From a virus, in the IMG/VR virus record IMGVR_UViG_3300031669_000208, positions 1 through 26,358 of that record: a stretch of DNA of 26,358 nt; one strand, given 5' to 3'. Below the pieces are notes generated by a model that saw only the letters and a program-made list of their open reading frames with translations, searched no databases and was not told the DNA's origin. Position numbers and translations under genes: made by a program. Below are positions 13,275 to 20,974 of the stretch, in pieces. How positions within the stretch are numbered: position 1 is the first letter of the stretch; the number at the start of each line of letters is the position of its first letter.

Positions 13275-13313
13275 CACAAATCGAACATAACACATTAAAG
13301 GAGATTTACGATT

Positions 13314-14534
13314 ATGGCAAATATTCAAGGCGGAACAAACTATGCAGGAGCAGGTGCAACGACACTGTCAGCACTTATTCCTATCATCTACGAAGCAAGA
13401 GATAAAGTGGCTCGTGAGCCTATTGGCCTTATTCACGCAGCAACACGCGACGCTTCAGAATCACAAGCAGCAGTTGGACAAACAGTAAGAAGCCCAGTTA
13501 CTCAAGCAGCAACATTGACAGCGATTACTCCAAGTAACGTTGTTCCTAATACTGGTGGTCAAACATTGCTTTACAAAGACTTGGTTATTGCCGACTCTTG
13601 GGCAGCTCCGGTTCAGTGGACAGGTGAAGAACAACGCGCAGTTGGAGATAACTACGAAGTTATTGCTCGTGATCAGTTCTCCCAAGCATTTCGTGTTTTA
13701 GATAACAAAATCGAAGCAAGTCTCGTAAATACAATGGTAGCTGGATGCTCCCGCGCATACGGAAATGTATTAGTATCACCATTCACTTATGTCGCAAACA
13801 GCAATTCGTCAATGCTTCCATTCGCAGAACTTAACCTTATCCTGGACAATAACGGAACACCAGATGGCAACCGTGCTCTTATCCTTGGTAACCGTGCTAT
13901 GGCAAATGTTCGCGCAATGCCTAACTTATACAAAGCAAACGAAGCTGGAACAGACGAACTATTGCGTTTAGGCGCAGTGATGGAAGTTGATGGTTTCAAA
14001 TTCTACAAGTCAGGTCAGTTAGACAAAAACGGCCACACAGCAGGAACAGGAACTGGATATGTTACAGACGGAACTGGCGCAGCATCAGGTTCAGTATATC
14101 AAGCAGGCGAAACAGCAATCAAAGTTAAAACAGGCGCAAATGTTATTTCAGCAGGCGACACAGTTACTTTCGCAGGCGACACAAATGTTTATGTTGTTGC
14201 TTCAGGTGTTACAGCAGCAGGTCAGACATTGACTTTAGCAGCACCAGGACTACAACAGTCAGCAGCAGATAGTGTTGCGATCACAGTAGGTGCTTCATAC
14301 TCGCCTAACATTGCTTTCGACCCAACAGCACTTATCCTTGCTTCCCGTGCTCCGATTATGCCAGTAGGTGGCGACGCAGCAACTGATGTGGCAATGGTTC
14401 TTGACGCTATTTCGGGTATTTCTTACCAGATCGCTCAATACAAAGTGTATCGTCAGGTTCACTTCGAAGTTGGTCAAGCTTGGGGTTCATTAGCTAACAA
14501 GCCAGAGTTTGCAGCAATGCTGATCGGTAACTAA
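13314..14534 (+). CDS. Major capsid protein, P22 coat (gp5)-like HK97 fold, 406 residues
   Basis: The N-terminal part ALIPIIYEARDKVAREPIGL followed by the segment to TLLYKDLVIADSWAAPVQWT and GEEQRAVGDNYEVIARDQFS matches the P22 coat-like family, as does NKIEASLVNTMVAG. A beta insertion at about residues 240-330 (YVTDGTGAASGSVYQAGETA, AGDTVTFAGDTNVYVVASGV) fits the I-domain of that family. The C-terminus NIAFDPTALILASRAPIMPV, ISYQIAQYKVYRQVHFEVGQ, AWGSLANKPEFAAML is a very good family match. Codon usage here is richer in CGT and GTT than in neighbours, as expected for an abundant protein. The gene has two promoter boxes, a 5' hairpin, a strong SD and a terminator-like hairpin, so it is a self-contained high-expression unit. 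Confidence 0.88.
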   Translation: MANIQGGTNYAGAGATTLSALIPIIYEARDKVAREPIGLIHAATRDASESQAAVGQTVRSPVTQAATLTAITPSNVVPNTGGQTLLYKDLVIADSWAAPVQWTGEEQRAVGDNYEVIARDQFSQAFRVLDNKIEASLVNTMVAGCSRAYGNVLVSPFTYVANSNSSMLPFAELNLILDNNGTPDGNRALILGNRAMANVRAMPNLYKANEAGTDELLRLGAVMEVDGFKFYKSGQLDKNGHTAGTGTGYVTDGTGAASGSVYQAGETAIKVKTGANVISAGDTVTFAGDTNVYVVASGVTAAGQTLTLAAPGLQQSAADSVAITVGASYSPNIAFDPTALILASRAPIMPVGGDAATDVAMVLDAISGISYQIAQYKVYRQVHFEVGQAWGSLANKPEFAAMLIGN

Positions 14535-14557
14535 TAGTAAGCATTAAATCAGTAAGT

Positions 14558-14598
14558 GAAATACGGCCTCGCTCTTGGCAACAAGGCGGGGCCATTTC
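14558..14598 (+). terminator. Terminator-like hairpin after the capsid gene
   Basis: GAAAT (14558-14562) and GGCC-TCGC-CTTG (14565-14577, one bulge) pair with CAAG-GCG-GGGCC and ATTTC (14582-14598), capped by a GCAA tetraloop. The downstream arm ends in ATTTCAT, a weak U tract. The strong GC stem, the GNRA-type loop and the position between the capsid stop and a new promoter box support termination or mRNA 3'-end protection. Confidence 0.72.
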
Positions 14599-14605
14599 AT
14601 AAATA
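14598..14605 (+). promoter_or_regulatory. CATAAATA late promoter-like box before the connector gene
   Basis: One mismatch from TATAAATA, directly after the terminator-like hairpin. The predicted start near 14611 leaves a leader with AAAAAGGA as SD before ATG 14627. The terminator-promoter order supports it. Confidence 0.55.
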
Positions 14606-14626
14606 CTATATAAAAAGGATAATATT

Positions 14627-15217
14627 ATGACAACAGCATATCCAGGGCTTACTTTCAAGGTAGAAGACGGAACAGGATTCGTAGATTCAAACTCATACAC
14701 CACAACTGATTATGCCGACGCATATCATAATCTATACGGTCATACAGATTGGACTGGTATCACCGATGTGACAACAAAAGAAGAAGCATTGATGCAAGCA
14801 ACAAACGCAATAGATATTATGTATGGTCAAGAATATTACTCTATTCCAAGAGCACAAGGACTACAGAACTACTATCCAGGATCAGGTCCATATATTCAAG
14901 CATTGCTGTTCCCCAGATTTGTGTTCGTTATCAATCAGATTCAAGTTATACAAACAGGCGTTATTCCTGTTCAACTTCAGAAAGCAGTATGTGAAGTTGC
15001 TCTGATGTATATCAATGGTGGAGAGACAGCAATCTATCCTCAACCGAACTTACTTAAATTTACAAAAACTAAATCGGTTAAAGTTGGTGGTATAGCAACT
15101 TCAACAACATTCGGCAAAGAGATTGACGCAGAGCGTTATCCTGGCTTCTGGAAAATAGATAAGATTCTATATCCATTACTCAAGAAAACAAACAATCCTC
15201 AATATATGAGTCTATAA
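14627..15217 (+). CDS. Head-tail connector (adaptor) protein, 196 residues
   Basis: The start FKVEDGTGFVDSNSYTTTDY, ADAYHNLYGHTDW, then EEALMQATNAIDIMYGQEYY and ALLFPRFVFVI fits the phage family often labelled DnaT-like, which occupies the adaptor slot after the coat gene in many siphoviruses (VE-GTG--DANSYVS---ADAY---RG---W, ALI-AT-YID---W-G, Q-L-WPR). IPVQLQKAVCEVALMYINGG and the late KSVKVGGI complete the family pattern. The protein probably sits below the portal. The stop overlaps the next ATG (TAATG). Confidence 0.75.
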   Translation: MTTAYPGLTFKVEDGTGFVDSNSYTTTDYADAYHNLYGHTDWTGITDVTTKEEALMQATNAIDIMYGQEYYSIPRAQGLQNYYPGSGPYIQALLFPRFVFVINQIQVIQTGVIPVQLQKAVCEVALMYINGGETAIYPQPNLLKFTKTKSVKVGGIATSTTFGKEIDAERYPGFWKIDKILYPLLKKTNNPQYMSL

Positions 15218-15588
15218 TGGCCCTACAAGACTATATAACACTAAAATCAGATATATACACTATTCTAAAAGAGTGGGGAACACCATTCAAGATAGTAAGA
15301 GCAGTAAATGGCACCGGAACGGCTCTTGGATCTATATCTGACAAAACAATCGCAACAAATGTCTATGGAACAATGGACAAACAAATCAGAAGTTATATAC
15401 CAGCATCAAATGGAGGCGTGATAGAAACTGGAACAAAAACTATATACCTAAATCCTCCAGATAATAATGTTGTGTTAGAACCAGGAGACAGACTCATTAG
15501 TGGTAAGGTCACCTGGAGAATCATATCAGTAGAACTATTTAGACCAGATAATCAGACTCTTATATGTTATGAACTGTCGGTGACATAA
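15217..15588 (+). CDS. Head closure / stopper-type protein, 123 residues
   Basis: The small beta-rich protein starts MALQDYITLKSDIYTILKEW and has SYIPASNGGVIETGTKTIYL, then NVVLEPGDRLISGKVTWRII and SVELFRPDNQTLICYELSV. A segment with PGDRLI-G--W-I--VE-F-P shared by head-closure proteins and the gene order (after adaptor, before the HK97 gp10-like gene) point to the stopper that seals the head. Function is assigned mainly by position. It is coupled on the left by overlap and on the right by a one-base gap. Confidence 0.62.
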   Translation: MALQDYITLKSDIYTILKEWGTPFKIVRAVNGTGTALGSISDKTIATNVYGTMDKQIRSYIPASNGGVIETGTKTIYLNPPDNNVVLEPGDRLISGKVTWRIISVELFRPDNQTLICYELSVT

Positions 15589-15589
15589 T

Positions 15590-15901
15590 ATGATAACTGT
15601 AGGCGATGCAATCAAAAGATTAGAAAAGCTCGAAGAAGAGTTTGAAACAGAGTTTCTCGAAAGAGTAAAACAAAGAACACCAGTGTCAAAGCAAGATAAG
15701 GGTGATGTAGGACGACTACAAAAAGGTTGGTCGTGGGAAGACGACGGCAAAGATGGCAAAAGAGTATTCACAAATGAAGCACCGTATGCGATATTCGTAG
15801 AACAAGGAACACGATATATGTCACCAACACTAATGGTAGGAACCACAATACTCGAATCAGAAGATATATTAAAGAAAGCATTAGAGAAGGTTGGATTATG
15901 A
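15590..15901 (+). CDS. HK97 gp10-like neck / tail completion protein, 103 residues
   Basis: The sequence has the family pattern: N-terminal helix IKRLEKLEEEFETEFLERVK, QRTPVSKQDKGDVGRLQKGW (matching RTPVDTG-LR-SW), FTNEAPYAIFVEQGTRYMSP (matching V-N---YA--VE-GT--M-P) and a C-terminal helix. Members join head and tail. Its last bases overlap the next ATG (ATGA at 15898-15901). Confidence 0.8.
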   Translation: MITVGDAIKRLEKLEEEFETEFLERVKQRTPVSKQDKGDVGRLQKGWSWEDDGKDGKRVFTNEAPYAIFVEQGTRYMSPTLMVGTTILESEDILKKALEKVGL

Positions 15902-16320
15902 GTTATATAAATACGCTAGATATACAACAAACATTAGATGGTCAGCTATTAACCATATCATCTTTGCCAACATTGTCAGTAGAGAATACTCAGACGGTTC
16001 AAGCAGGAATAACACCATATTGCCGTTCGACTTTAGCGCCAGCAAAGACAACACTATTGACTATGGGCAGCAAAAAAGGTATGAAGCAAACCGGATTATA
16101 CCAGGTTGATTTATTCTATCCAACAAACTATGGATATATGGATCATAGGAAAATGTCAGATCTTATTATTGCGGCATTCCCCCCAGGAACACTTACTTTG
16201 TCAACAGGAGAGAATCTGATTATACTTTCGGCGTGGTCACAACCAGGAAGAAATGTTCAAGACGCATTCCTACAGGTTCCGATACAAATCGAGTGGGTTG
16301 CTTATACAATACCACAGTAA
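15898..16320 (+). CDS. Tail terminator protein, 140 residues
   Basis: The protein has SYINTLDIQQTLDGQLLTIS, ENTQTVQAGITPYCRSTLAP, QTGLYQVDLFYPTNYGYMDH and LSAWSQPGRNVQDAFLQVPI, then QIEWVAYT. This fits the tail-terminator-like family (related to DUF4128), which caps the tail tube and joins it to the neck (typical features: R-TL-P, QRG-Y-V-v--P-G-G-------A--I---F). Order between gp10-like and tail-tube genes is canonical. A TATAAATA octamer falls at 15906 inside the third codon region but reads as normal coding sequence. Confidence 0.72.
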   Translation: MSYINTLDIQQTLDGQLLTISSLPTLSVENTQTVQAGITPYCRSTLAPAKTTLLTMGSKKGMKQTGLYQVDLFYPTNYGYMDHRKMSDLIIAAFPPGTLTLSTGENLIILSAWSQPGRNVQDAFLQVPIQIEWVAYTIPQ

Positions 16321-16333
16321 AAAGCAGTAGAAA

Positions 16334-16341
16334 TATAAATA
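16334..16341 (+). promoter_or_regulatory. TATAAATA late promoter box before the tail tube gene
   Basis: Exact match within the 14-mer TAGAAATATAAATA that is identical to capsid promoter 2. The predicted start near 16347 leaves a 16-base leader with AAAGGAG before ATG 16363. Confidence 0.65.
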
Positions 16342-16362
16342 TACAATAAAGGAGACATTACT

Positions 16363-17271
16363 ATGTCAGCAGTCATTTCAAGCGGTATCTTTACAAAACT
16401 ATTATATGTGCCAGAAGCAACCTTCGACACTCTCCCAGCAACACCTACAATGATTGACATTCCCTTCGTTGATTGCTCACTGTCTCCTGATATTACTAAA
16501 GTCACAGACAATATCATTCAAGGTGACACAATGCACCGTTATGTTGTTCCTACGACACAAAAAGTAACAGGAACTATCTCAGGCGAAGTATCTCACACAC
16601 AAATGGACTGGTTATTGGAAGGTGTATTCTACAGCACATTCACATCGAATGTATTGTCAGTAGGTTCGACGCAATCCAGTTATTCATTAGAGATTGGCGC
16701 AACAGACATATCACAATATACTCTATATTCTGGAGCAGTGGTAGATAAGTTGGCATTAACATTCGCACCAGCAGGACTCGTTACCTACAAAGCAGACTTA
16801 GTAGGAGCAAGTTTCTCAATGGGAACAGTAACTAACGCAAATACAACCACAGCAGCACCACACTTTGCTCCATTGACAACAGTAAATGCCACAATCAAGG
16901 CAAACGGCGCTAATGTAGGTTGGATTACTGGTGCGACAATCACATTCGACAGAAAGACAACGGTCAATTATGCTCTTGGAAATGCAACGCCAAGAAGTAT
17001 GAGCACATCATTCTTTAATGCTTCCGGAACATTAGATTTGTTTTTCGAAGATGAAATTGCTTTCGGATACTTCAAAGACAATACAGCAAGTTCATTAGAT
17101 TGGACATTAACAGACGGAACAAACACATATGAACTATTATTGCCTAATATGTATTACGAAACATTCTCAGTGAATGTGACAAGTGCTGGTCCAATCAAAG
17201 TAAAGAGCAACTTCAGTGCTGTTTATGACCCAACAACAGCAACAGTGGCAAAAGTAACTCGTTCTTCATAA
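16363..17271 (+). CDS. Major tail (tube) protein, 302 residues
   Basis: The protein begins with ISSGIFTKLLYVPEATFDTL and has the tube pattern: TGTISGEVSHTQMDWLLEGV near residue 70, a duplicated half with NVGWITGATITFDRKTTVNY near 185, ASGTLDLFFEDEIAFGYFKD and a C-terminal beta part PIKVKSNFSAVYDPTTATVA. Two repeated tube-fold halves (G-isGe-s----d-ll and a--i--aS-Tl-lff-D) are typical of siphovirus tube proteins of about 300 residues that form trimer-derived rings. Own promoter, strong SD and a clear terminator behind it mark it as a high-expression unit. Confidence 0.8.
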   Translation: MSAVISSGIFTKLLYVPEATFDTLPATPTMIDIPFVDCSLSPDITKVTDNIIQGDTMHRYVVPTTQKVTGTISGEVSHTQMDWLLEGVFYSTFTSNVLSVGSTQSSYSLEIGATDISQYTLYSGAVVDKLALTFAPAGLVTYKADLVGASFSMGTVTNANTTTAAPHFAPLTTVNATIKANGANVGWITGATITFDRKTTVNYALGNATPRSMSTSFFNASGTLDLFFEDEIAFGYFKDNTASSLDWTLTDGTNTYELLLPNMYYETFSVNVTSAGPIKVKSNFSAVYDPTTATVAKVTRSS

Positions 17272-17292
17272 TACAAGAACTAAAGCAATAAG

Positions 17293-17318
17293 AAAAGCCA
17301 GTCTCCGGACTGGTTTTT
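17293..17318 (+). terminator. Rho-independent terminator after the tail tube gene
   Basis: AAAAGCCAGTC (17293-17303) pairs with GACTGGTTTTT (17308-17318), 11 bp with one G-U, loop TCCG. The right arm ends in five T, and the left arm begins in A, so it may work in both directions. Confidence 0.88.
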
Positions 17319-17324
17319 CATGAG

Positions 17325-17332
17325 CATAAATA
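17325..17332 (+). promoter_or_regulatory. CATAAATA late promoter-like box before tail chaperone genes
   Basis: One mismatch from TATAAATA, six bases after the terminator, 25 bases before ATG 17358. AGGAG at 17344 is the SD. Same terminator-then-box layout as after the capsid gene. Confidence 0.55.
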
Positions 17333-17357
17333 AAATATAACATAGGAGAAATGAAAT

Positions 17358-17804
17358 ATGTCATTCAGCATCACAGAACTAAAAAACAAACCATTAGAGA
17401 TGATTCTACAACATCCTCTAACAAAAAAGCCGATTAAGAACCCAGAGACTAAAAAAGAGGTTATCTTCCTCATTGTGAATCAGGATAGTAAATCATTCTA
17501 TGACGCACAATATGAAGCACAAGCAAAACTTCGTCAAATCTACGAAGACACTAAAGTATTACCTACACCAGAACAAACAAGAGAAGCAACCTATGTGATG
17601 GTATCAAGTCTGGTTGTTGGCTGGACAACAGACACAGAAGAGTTTCTGTCAGAAGAGTTGGGAGATGACTCAAAGTATTCAAAAGAAAATGCCTTTAAGA
17701 TTCTGTCAAACGACGACTATTTCTGGATTGTCAAACAAGTGGAAGAGTTTATTGCGGACAAAACTCGCTTTTTCAAGACGCAGTCAATCAAACCTGTAAA
17801 ATAA
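17358..17804 (+). CDS. Tail assembly chaperone, G-type, 148 residues
   Basis: The product starts MSFSITELKNKPLEMILQHP and has a central KEVIFLIVNQDSKSFYDAQY and REATYVMVSSLVVGWTTDTE, the common layout of lambda gpG-like tail chaperones (short beta start, then helices with VVGW). Its neighbours are the tube gene and, in the -1 frame, a second frame leading to the tape measure gene. In lambda, gpG and the frameshift product gpGT bind the tape measure and tube subunits during tail assembly. The last codons are CGC TTT TTC AAG, where the -1 frame is open for more than 60 bases on each side. Confidence 0.78.
   Translation: MSFSITELKNKPLEMILQHPLTKKPIKNPETKKEVIFLIVNQDSKSFYDAQYEAQAKLRQIYEDTKVLPTPEQTREATYVMVSSLVVGWTTDTEEFLSEELGDDSKYSKENAFKILSNDDYFWIVKQVEEFIADKTRFFKTQSIKPVK
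17768..17774 (+). promoter_or_regulatory. Candidate -1 frameshift site CTTTTTC
   Basis: In the G frame the codons are CGC TTT TTC. A -1 slip gives CTT TTT and then CAA GAC GCA, which stays open to the end of the T frame at 18145. It is not a perfect X-XXY-YYZ site, since the first base is C. The exact slip site is uncertain; the need for a shift is better supported than this position. Confidence 0.4.
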
Positions 17805-17821
17805 TAGAATCACAGGTTGAG

Positions 17822-18145
17822 TTGGATATGCCGAGAAGTGACGGTTCCACACTGCGACAAGATTTGATTCAACTTCAGAAAATGACCGGCAAAGCAAGCA
17901 AGGAACTTATGCCGGCACTCATACCCTATAACTGTGTGAATGTTTATAACTCGTTTCTCAAATTGAGAAGATCGTCGAGAGGCAATCCTATAACATATAC
18001 CGAAATAAAGGCATATTTAGATGTAACTGGTGACAGACTCTCACCAGGTGAGACACAGGCGATTCTCCTCTGGGATATGGTAAATATAAATAAGGTATAT
18101 GAGTTGCGGAAAAAGCAAGAACTTACTAACATAGAGGATCAATAA
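17822..18145 (+). CDS. Tail assembly chaperone T-domain, likely expressed by -1 frameshift from the G gene
   Basis: This frame is -1 relative to the G gene and is open through the whole G C-terminus. Around its nominal TTG/ATG starts (17822, 17828) no good SD is visible, while the residues before them (QDAVNQTCKIIESQVELDMP in the shifted frame) look like normal protein. Then come STLRQDLIQLQKMTGKASKE, ALIPYNCVNVYNSFLKLRRS, ITYTEIKAYLDVTGDRLSPG and a helical end. This arrangement and position directly before the tape measure gene match the GT system of siphovirus tails. The stop overlaps nothing; the tape measure ATG begins at the next base. Confidence 0.75.
   Translation: MDMPRSDGSTLRQDLIQLQKMTGKASKELMPALIPYNCVNVYNSFLKLRRSSRGNPITYTEIKAYLDVTGDRLSPGETQAILLWDMVNINKVYELRKKQELTNIEDQ
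18085..18092 (+). promoter_or_regulatory. TATAAATA box 54 bases before the tape measure gene
   Basis: Exact match inside the end of the T frame (codons GTA AAT ATA AAT AAG). The position would give a 48-base leader to ATG 18146. It may be an internal late promoter or chance coding sequence; the spacing favours the former only weakly. Confidence 0.4.
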
Positions 18146-20623
18146 ATGTCAGACAATATAGAAATAGGCAAACTAACATTACCAGCAGATACTTCCGGTA
18201 TCAAATCAATGACCGCAGAACTAAAGAATCTAAAACATACTGGTCCTGAAGTAGAAAGTGCAATGTCAGATATTGGTAAATCATTGACCGATATGCTATT
18301 AGGATTCGCAGAAGTAACTGCGGTCATTGAAATGACCAAAGCATTCGGCGAAATGCTACTTAAAACATCAGAACTAAATGAACAACTCGGGCAAACATCT
18401 GACTCGCTGGGCATACCAGTGGCAAAACTACAAGCAATGCAGGCAACAATGGATCTTGCTGGTGTATCCGCAGGTGTATTAGACAAATCACTACAACGAT
18501 TGGCATCAAATACAACAAAAGCACTATCACAACCCGTCGGACAAGCAGCAGATGCATTTAGACAACTTGGTATTTCACAAGCAGAACTAAAACAAGGCGA
18601 CACTGCAAAAATATTCGACGATGTGGTAAAAGGATTTAGCAAGTATGCTGATTCAGCACAAAAAACTGCCGCCGAAGTATCACTATTAGGAAAACAAGGG
18701 CCGCTTATTGTATCCGTTGCCGAAATGACTGCATCTTCATATAAGAATGTAGAATCGGCTATGAGCGATTATGGAGCCACAGTAACAGATGCTCAAGTAA
18801 AAACCGATACAATGTTCAACGGAACAATGAAGTTGGCGGGTCAAGTAACAAAGGGATTAGATAACACAATCACACAAGGACTTATGCCTGGACTACAAGC
18901 ACTGGCGTCTGGCTTTGTTGATTCAGCAAAAAAAGGTGGAACTTTGAGGACCGTGTTAGACTCTGTTGCTACTATAGCAGTATTCCTCGGTAAAACAATG
19001 ATTGTAACTCTAGGTGGTGCTGTGATAGAGTTAGGTGGACTGTTTAATTCACTGGAAGCAATTGCATCATATACATTTACCGCCATCGCGGACGCTGCCC
19101 ACGGTAAGTTCACACAAGCATTTCAAGATCTTAAGGATGGTATACAAGCATCCGATAAGGCACTGTCAGACGCTGATGCACAAGTTGCAAAACTAACAGT
19201 GACAACATTTGCTGCAACAGACGCAACAGATAAGAATACCGCATCAACAGATAAAGCAAAGGCGGCATTTAAAGCCTTTCAACAAGCACAGGTGTCAGTT
19301 GGATTTACGATGGATCAATATGTTTCTCAACTAAAGAAACAAAAAGAAGAAGAAGCAGCATCGATAGTCAGTCTAAAAGACTACAAAGAAACACTGGGAG
19401 AAGTTGCCATAGCAACGGCAATGACTACACTAAAAAGACAAGGTGCCACAAAAGCAGAGTTAGAATCAACTGCTGCCACAATGAAGAATATCGCAATATC
19501 TAAAGAAGCAACAACAGAGAATGTGGCTGGTCAGAACCTATTGATTCAACTTCAACAAAAAATATTACAAAACGGACATAAGCAAACCGAGTTAGACAAA
19601 GTGCAGTTGCAGATAGCAAAAGATCCGTCGATGAATAACAACTTGAAGAATGAGTTAATTCAGAAAGCACAGATCTTGGATGCTACATCAAAGCAAAATG
19701 ATTATGACAAAGCTAACCTAGCTATTCAAAATTTGATTGGTTTCAACATTGACAAGCAAACTGCATCCCTTGGCAAGTCAAAACAAGAAATGATAGTTTG
19801 GAATCAACAGGCGGCTCTTAAAAACGCGCTTGATAAAGATCTTGAGAAGCAGATAATCACACAGGATCAATATAACAAGCTTCTGATAGCTGGTAACACA
19901 CAGATCGTGAAAGAAAATGAAAACTTGAACGCGCTGTATACTACATCTCACGCGTTCACTCAAGGATTTAGCAAAGGACTCAAGGACAACCTAAATGACA
20001 GTGAAAACTTAAACAAGTTAGGTCTTGATGCATCTAACAAGTTAATCAATGATGGAACAACTGCCTTTATGAATATGGGCACTCAAGGTTCACAGGCATT
20101 CAAAACACTGTTGTCATCTATGCTCAAGTTTTTTGCAGAGTATATAATCAAGTTAGAAATAACTAATGCGCTAAAAGCAGCAGGAAATGCAATGGGCGGT
20201 GGCGGTGGCGGTGGCGGTTTCGCATCTATGCTTGGATTCGCAAATGGTGGAGCATTCAGTGGCGGCAACCAAGTAACAGCATTCGCAGACGGTGGTGTTG
20301 TGGGTGGCCCAACAACATTCAATATGGGATTGATGGGAGAAGCTGGCCCAGAAGCAATAATGCCACTACACAGAGATGGTAGCGGAACACTTGGAGTAAA
20401 AATGAATGGTGGTGTAGGTGGTGGATCTTCAGCAGGAACAACTCACTATAATCCAGTATCTATTCAGATTCATAGCAATCAAGATCCGAAACAAATCGCA
20501 GATCAAGTAAAACAAACATTCAACACTGCGAAAATGATAAGCAAAAAGACTATGCTTGATCAACAAAGACCAGGTGGTGTGTTGAGCAATAACTATACAC
20601 AGAACGCATTTAGGAGAGGATAA
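18146..20623 (+). CDS. Tape measure protein (lambda gpH-like), 825 residues
   Basis: The N-terminal half is helical with coiled-coil-like segments and a lambda-type pattern (SDSLGIPVAKLQAMQATMDL, LQRLASNTTKALSQPVGQAA, FRQLGIS). A hydrophobic stretch lies near residues 270-310 (VATIAVFLGKTMIVTLGGAV), typical of tape measures that insert into the host membrane. The C-terminal part has FAEYIIKLEITNALKAAGNA, an eight-glycine run near residue 685, then FANGGAF, VTAFADGGVVGGPTTFNMGL, MGEAGPEAIMPLHRDGSGTL, the hallmark C-terminal region of lambda H-like proteins. The protein sets tail length; at about 0.15 nm per residue this predicts a tail near 120 nm. Confidence 0.92.
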   Translation: MSDNIEIGKLTLPADTSGIKSMTAELKNLKHTGPEVESAMSDIGKSLTDMLLGFAEVTAVIEMTKAFGEMLLKTSELNEQLGQTSDSLGIPVAKLQAMQATMDLAGVSAGVLDKSLQRLASNTTKALSQPVGQAADAFRQLGISQAELKQGDTAKIFDDVVKGFSKYADSAQKTAAEVSLLGKQGPLIVSVAEMTASSYKNVESAMSDYGATVTDAQVKTDTMFNGTMKLAGQVTKGLDNTITQGLMPGLQALASGFVDSAKKGGTLRTVLDSVATIAVFLGKTMIVTLGGAVIELGGLFNSLEAIASYTFTAIADAAHGKFTQAFQDLKDGIQASDKALSDADAQVAKLTVTTFAATDATDKNTASTDKAKAAFKAFQQAQVSVGFTMDQYVSQLKKQKEEEAASIVSLKDYKETLGEVAIATAMTTLKRQGATKAELESTAATMKNIAISKEATTENVAGQNLLIQLQQKILQNGHKQTELDKVQLQIAKDPSMNNNLKNELIQKAQILDATSKQNDYDKANLAIQNLIGFNIDKQTASLGKSKQEMIVWNQQAALKNALDKDLEKQIITQDQYNKLLIAGNTQIVKENENLNALYTTSHAFTQGFSKGLKDNLNDSENLNKLGLDASNKLINDGTTAFMNMGTQGSQAFKTLLSSMLKFFAEYIIKLEITNALKAAGNAMGGGGGGGGFASMLGFANGGAFSGGNQVTAFADGGVVGGPTTFNMGLMGEAGPEAIMPLHRDGSGTLGVKMNGGVGGGSSAGTTHYNPVSIQIHSNQDPKQIADQVKQTFNTAKMISKKTMLDQQRPGGVLSNNYTQNAFRRG

Positions 20624-20625
20624 AA

Positions 20626-20973
20626 ATGGCATTATTCGGAAATGTTATACCAAGCATATCATCACAAGTATCAACAACCTACAGAGTATTAGAGTATCAG
20701 TTTGGAAATGGATATAAGCAGGTTGCTCCAGATGGAATCAACTATGCTCTCGAACATTGGCAGGTTGAGTTTGACAATCTGGACACAACTCAATCGGCTG
20801 CCCTCGAAAGTTGGATAAATACTTATGGTGATCCTACAAAAGTATTCACAGCAACAATGGTATTAGGAACAACACCAAAAACATATCGTATGAATAAAAC
20901 AGGATGGACAAAAACTTGTCCAACTGGAGGAAATGTATATACCTATACTTTCGTATTAGAACAGGTTTATTAA
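20626..20973 (+). CDS. Minor tail protein M-like, 115 residues
   Basis: The protein has the lambda gpM-type pattern: TTYRVLEYQFGNGYKQVAPD, then GINYALEHWQVEFDNLDTTQ, a helix ALESWINTYGD, and a C-terminal PKTYRMNKTGWTKTCPTGGN, VYTYTFVLEQVY. gpM joins the tail tip complex. SD AGGAG (20613-) precedes the start two bases after the tape measure stop. Length is normal. Confidence 0.85.
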   Translation: MALFGNVIPSISSQVSTTYRVLEYQFGNGYKQVAPDGINYALEHWQVEFDNLDTTQSAALESWINTYGDPTKVFTATMVLGTTPKTYRMNKTGWTKTCPTGGNVYTYTFVLEQVY

Positions 20974-20974
20974 A

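Noticed and set aside
15906-15913. TATAAATA at the start of the tail terminator gene
   Set aside because: It lies 8 bases inside the coding region and no gene start follows until 16363, which has its own box. I counted it in the total but do not call it a promoter.
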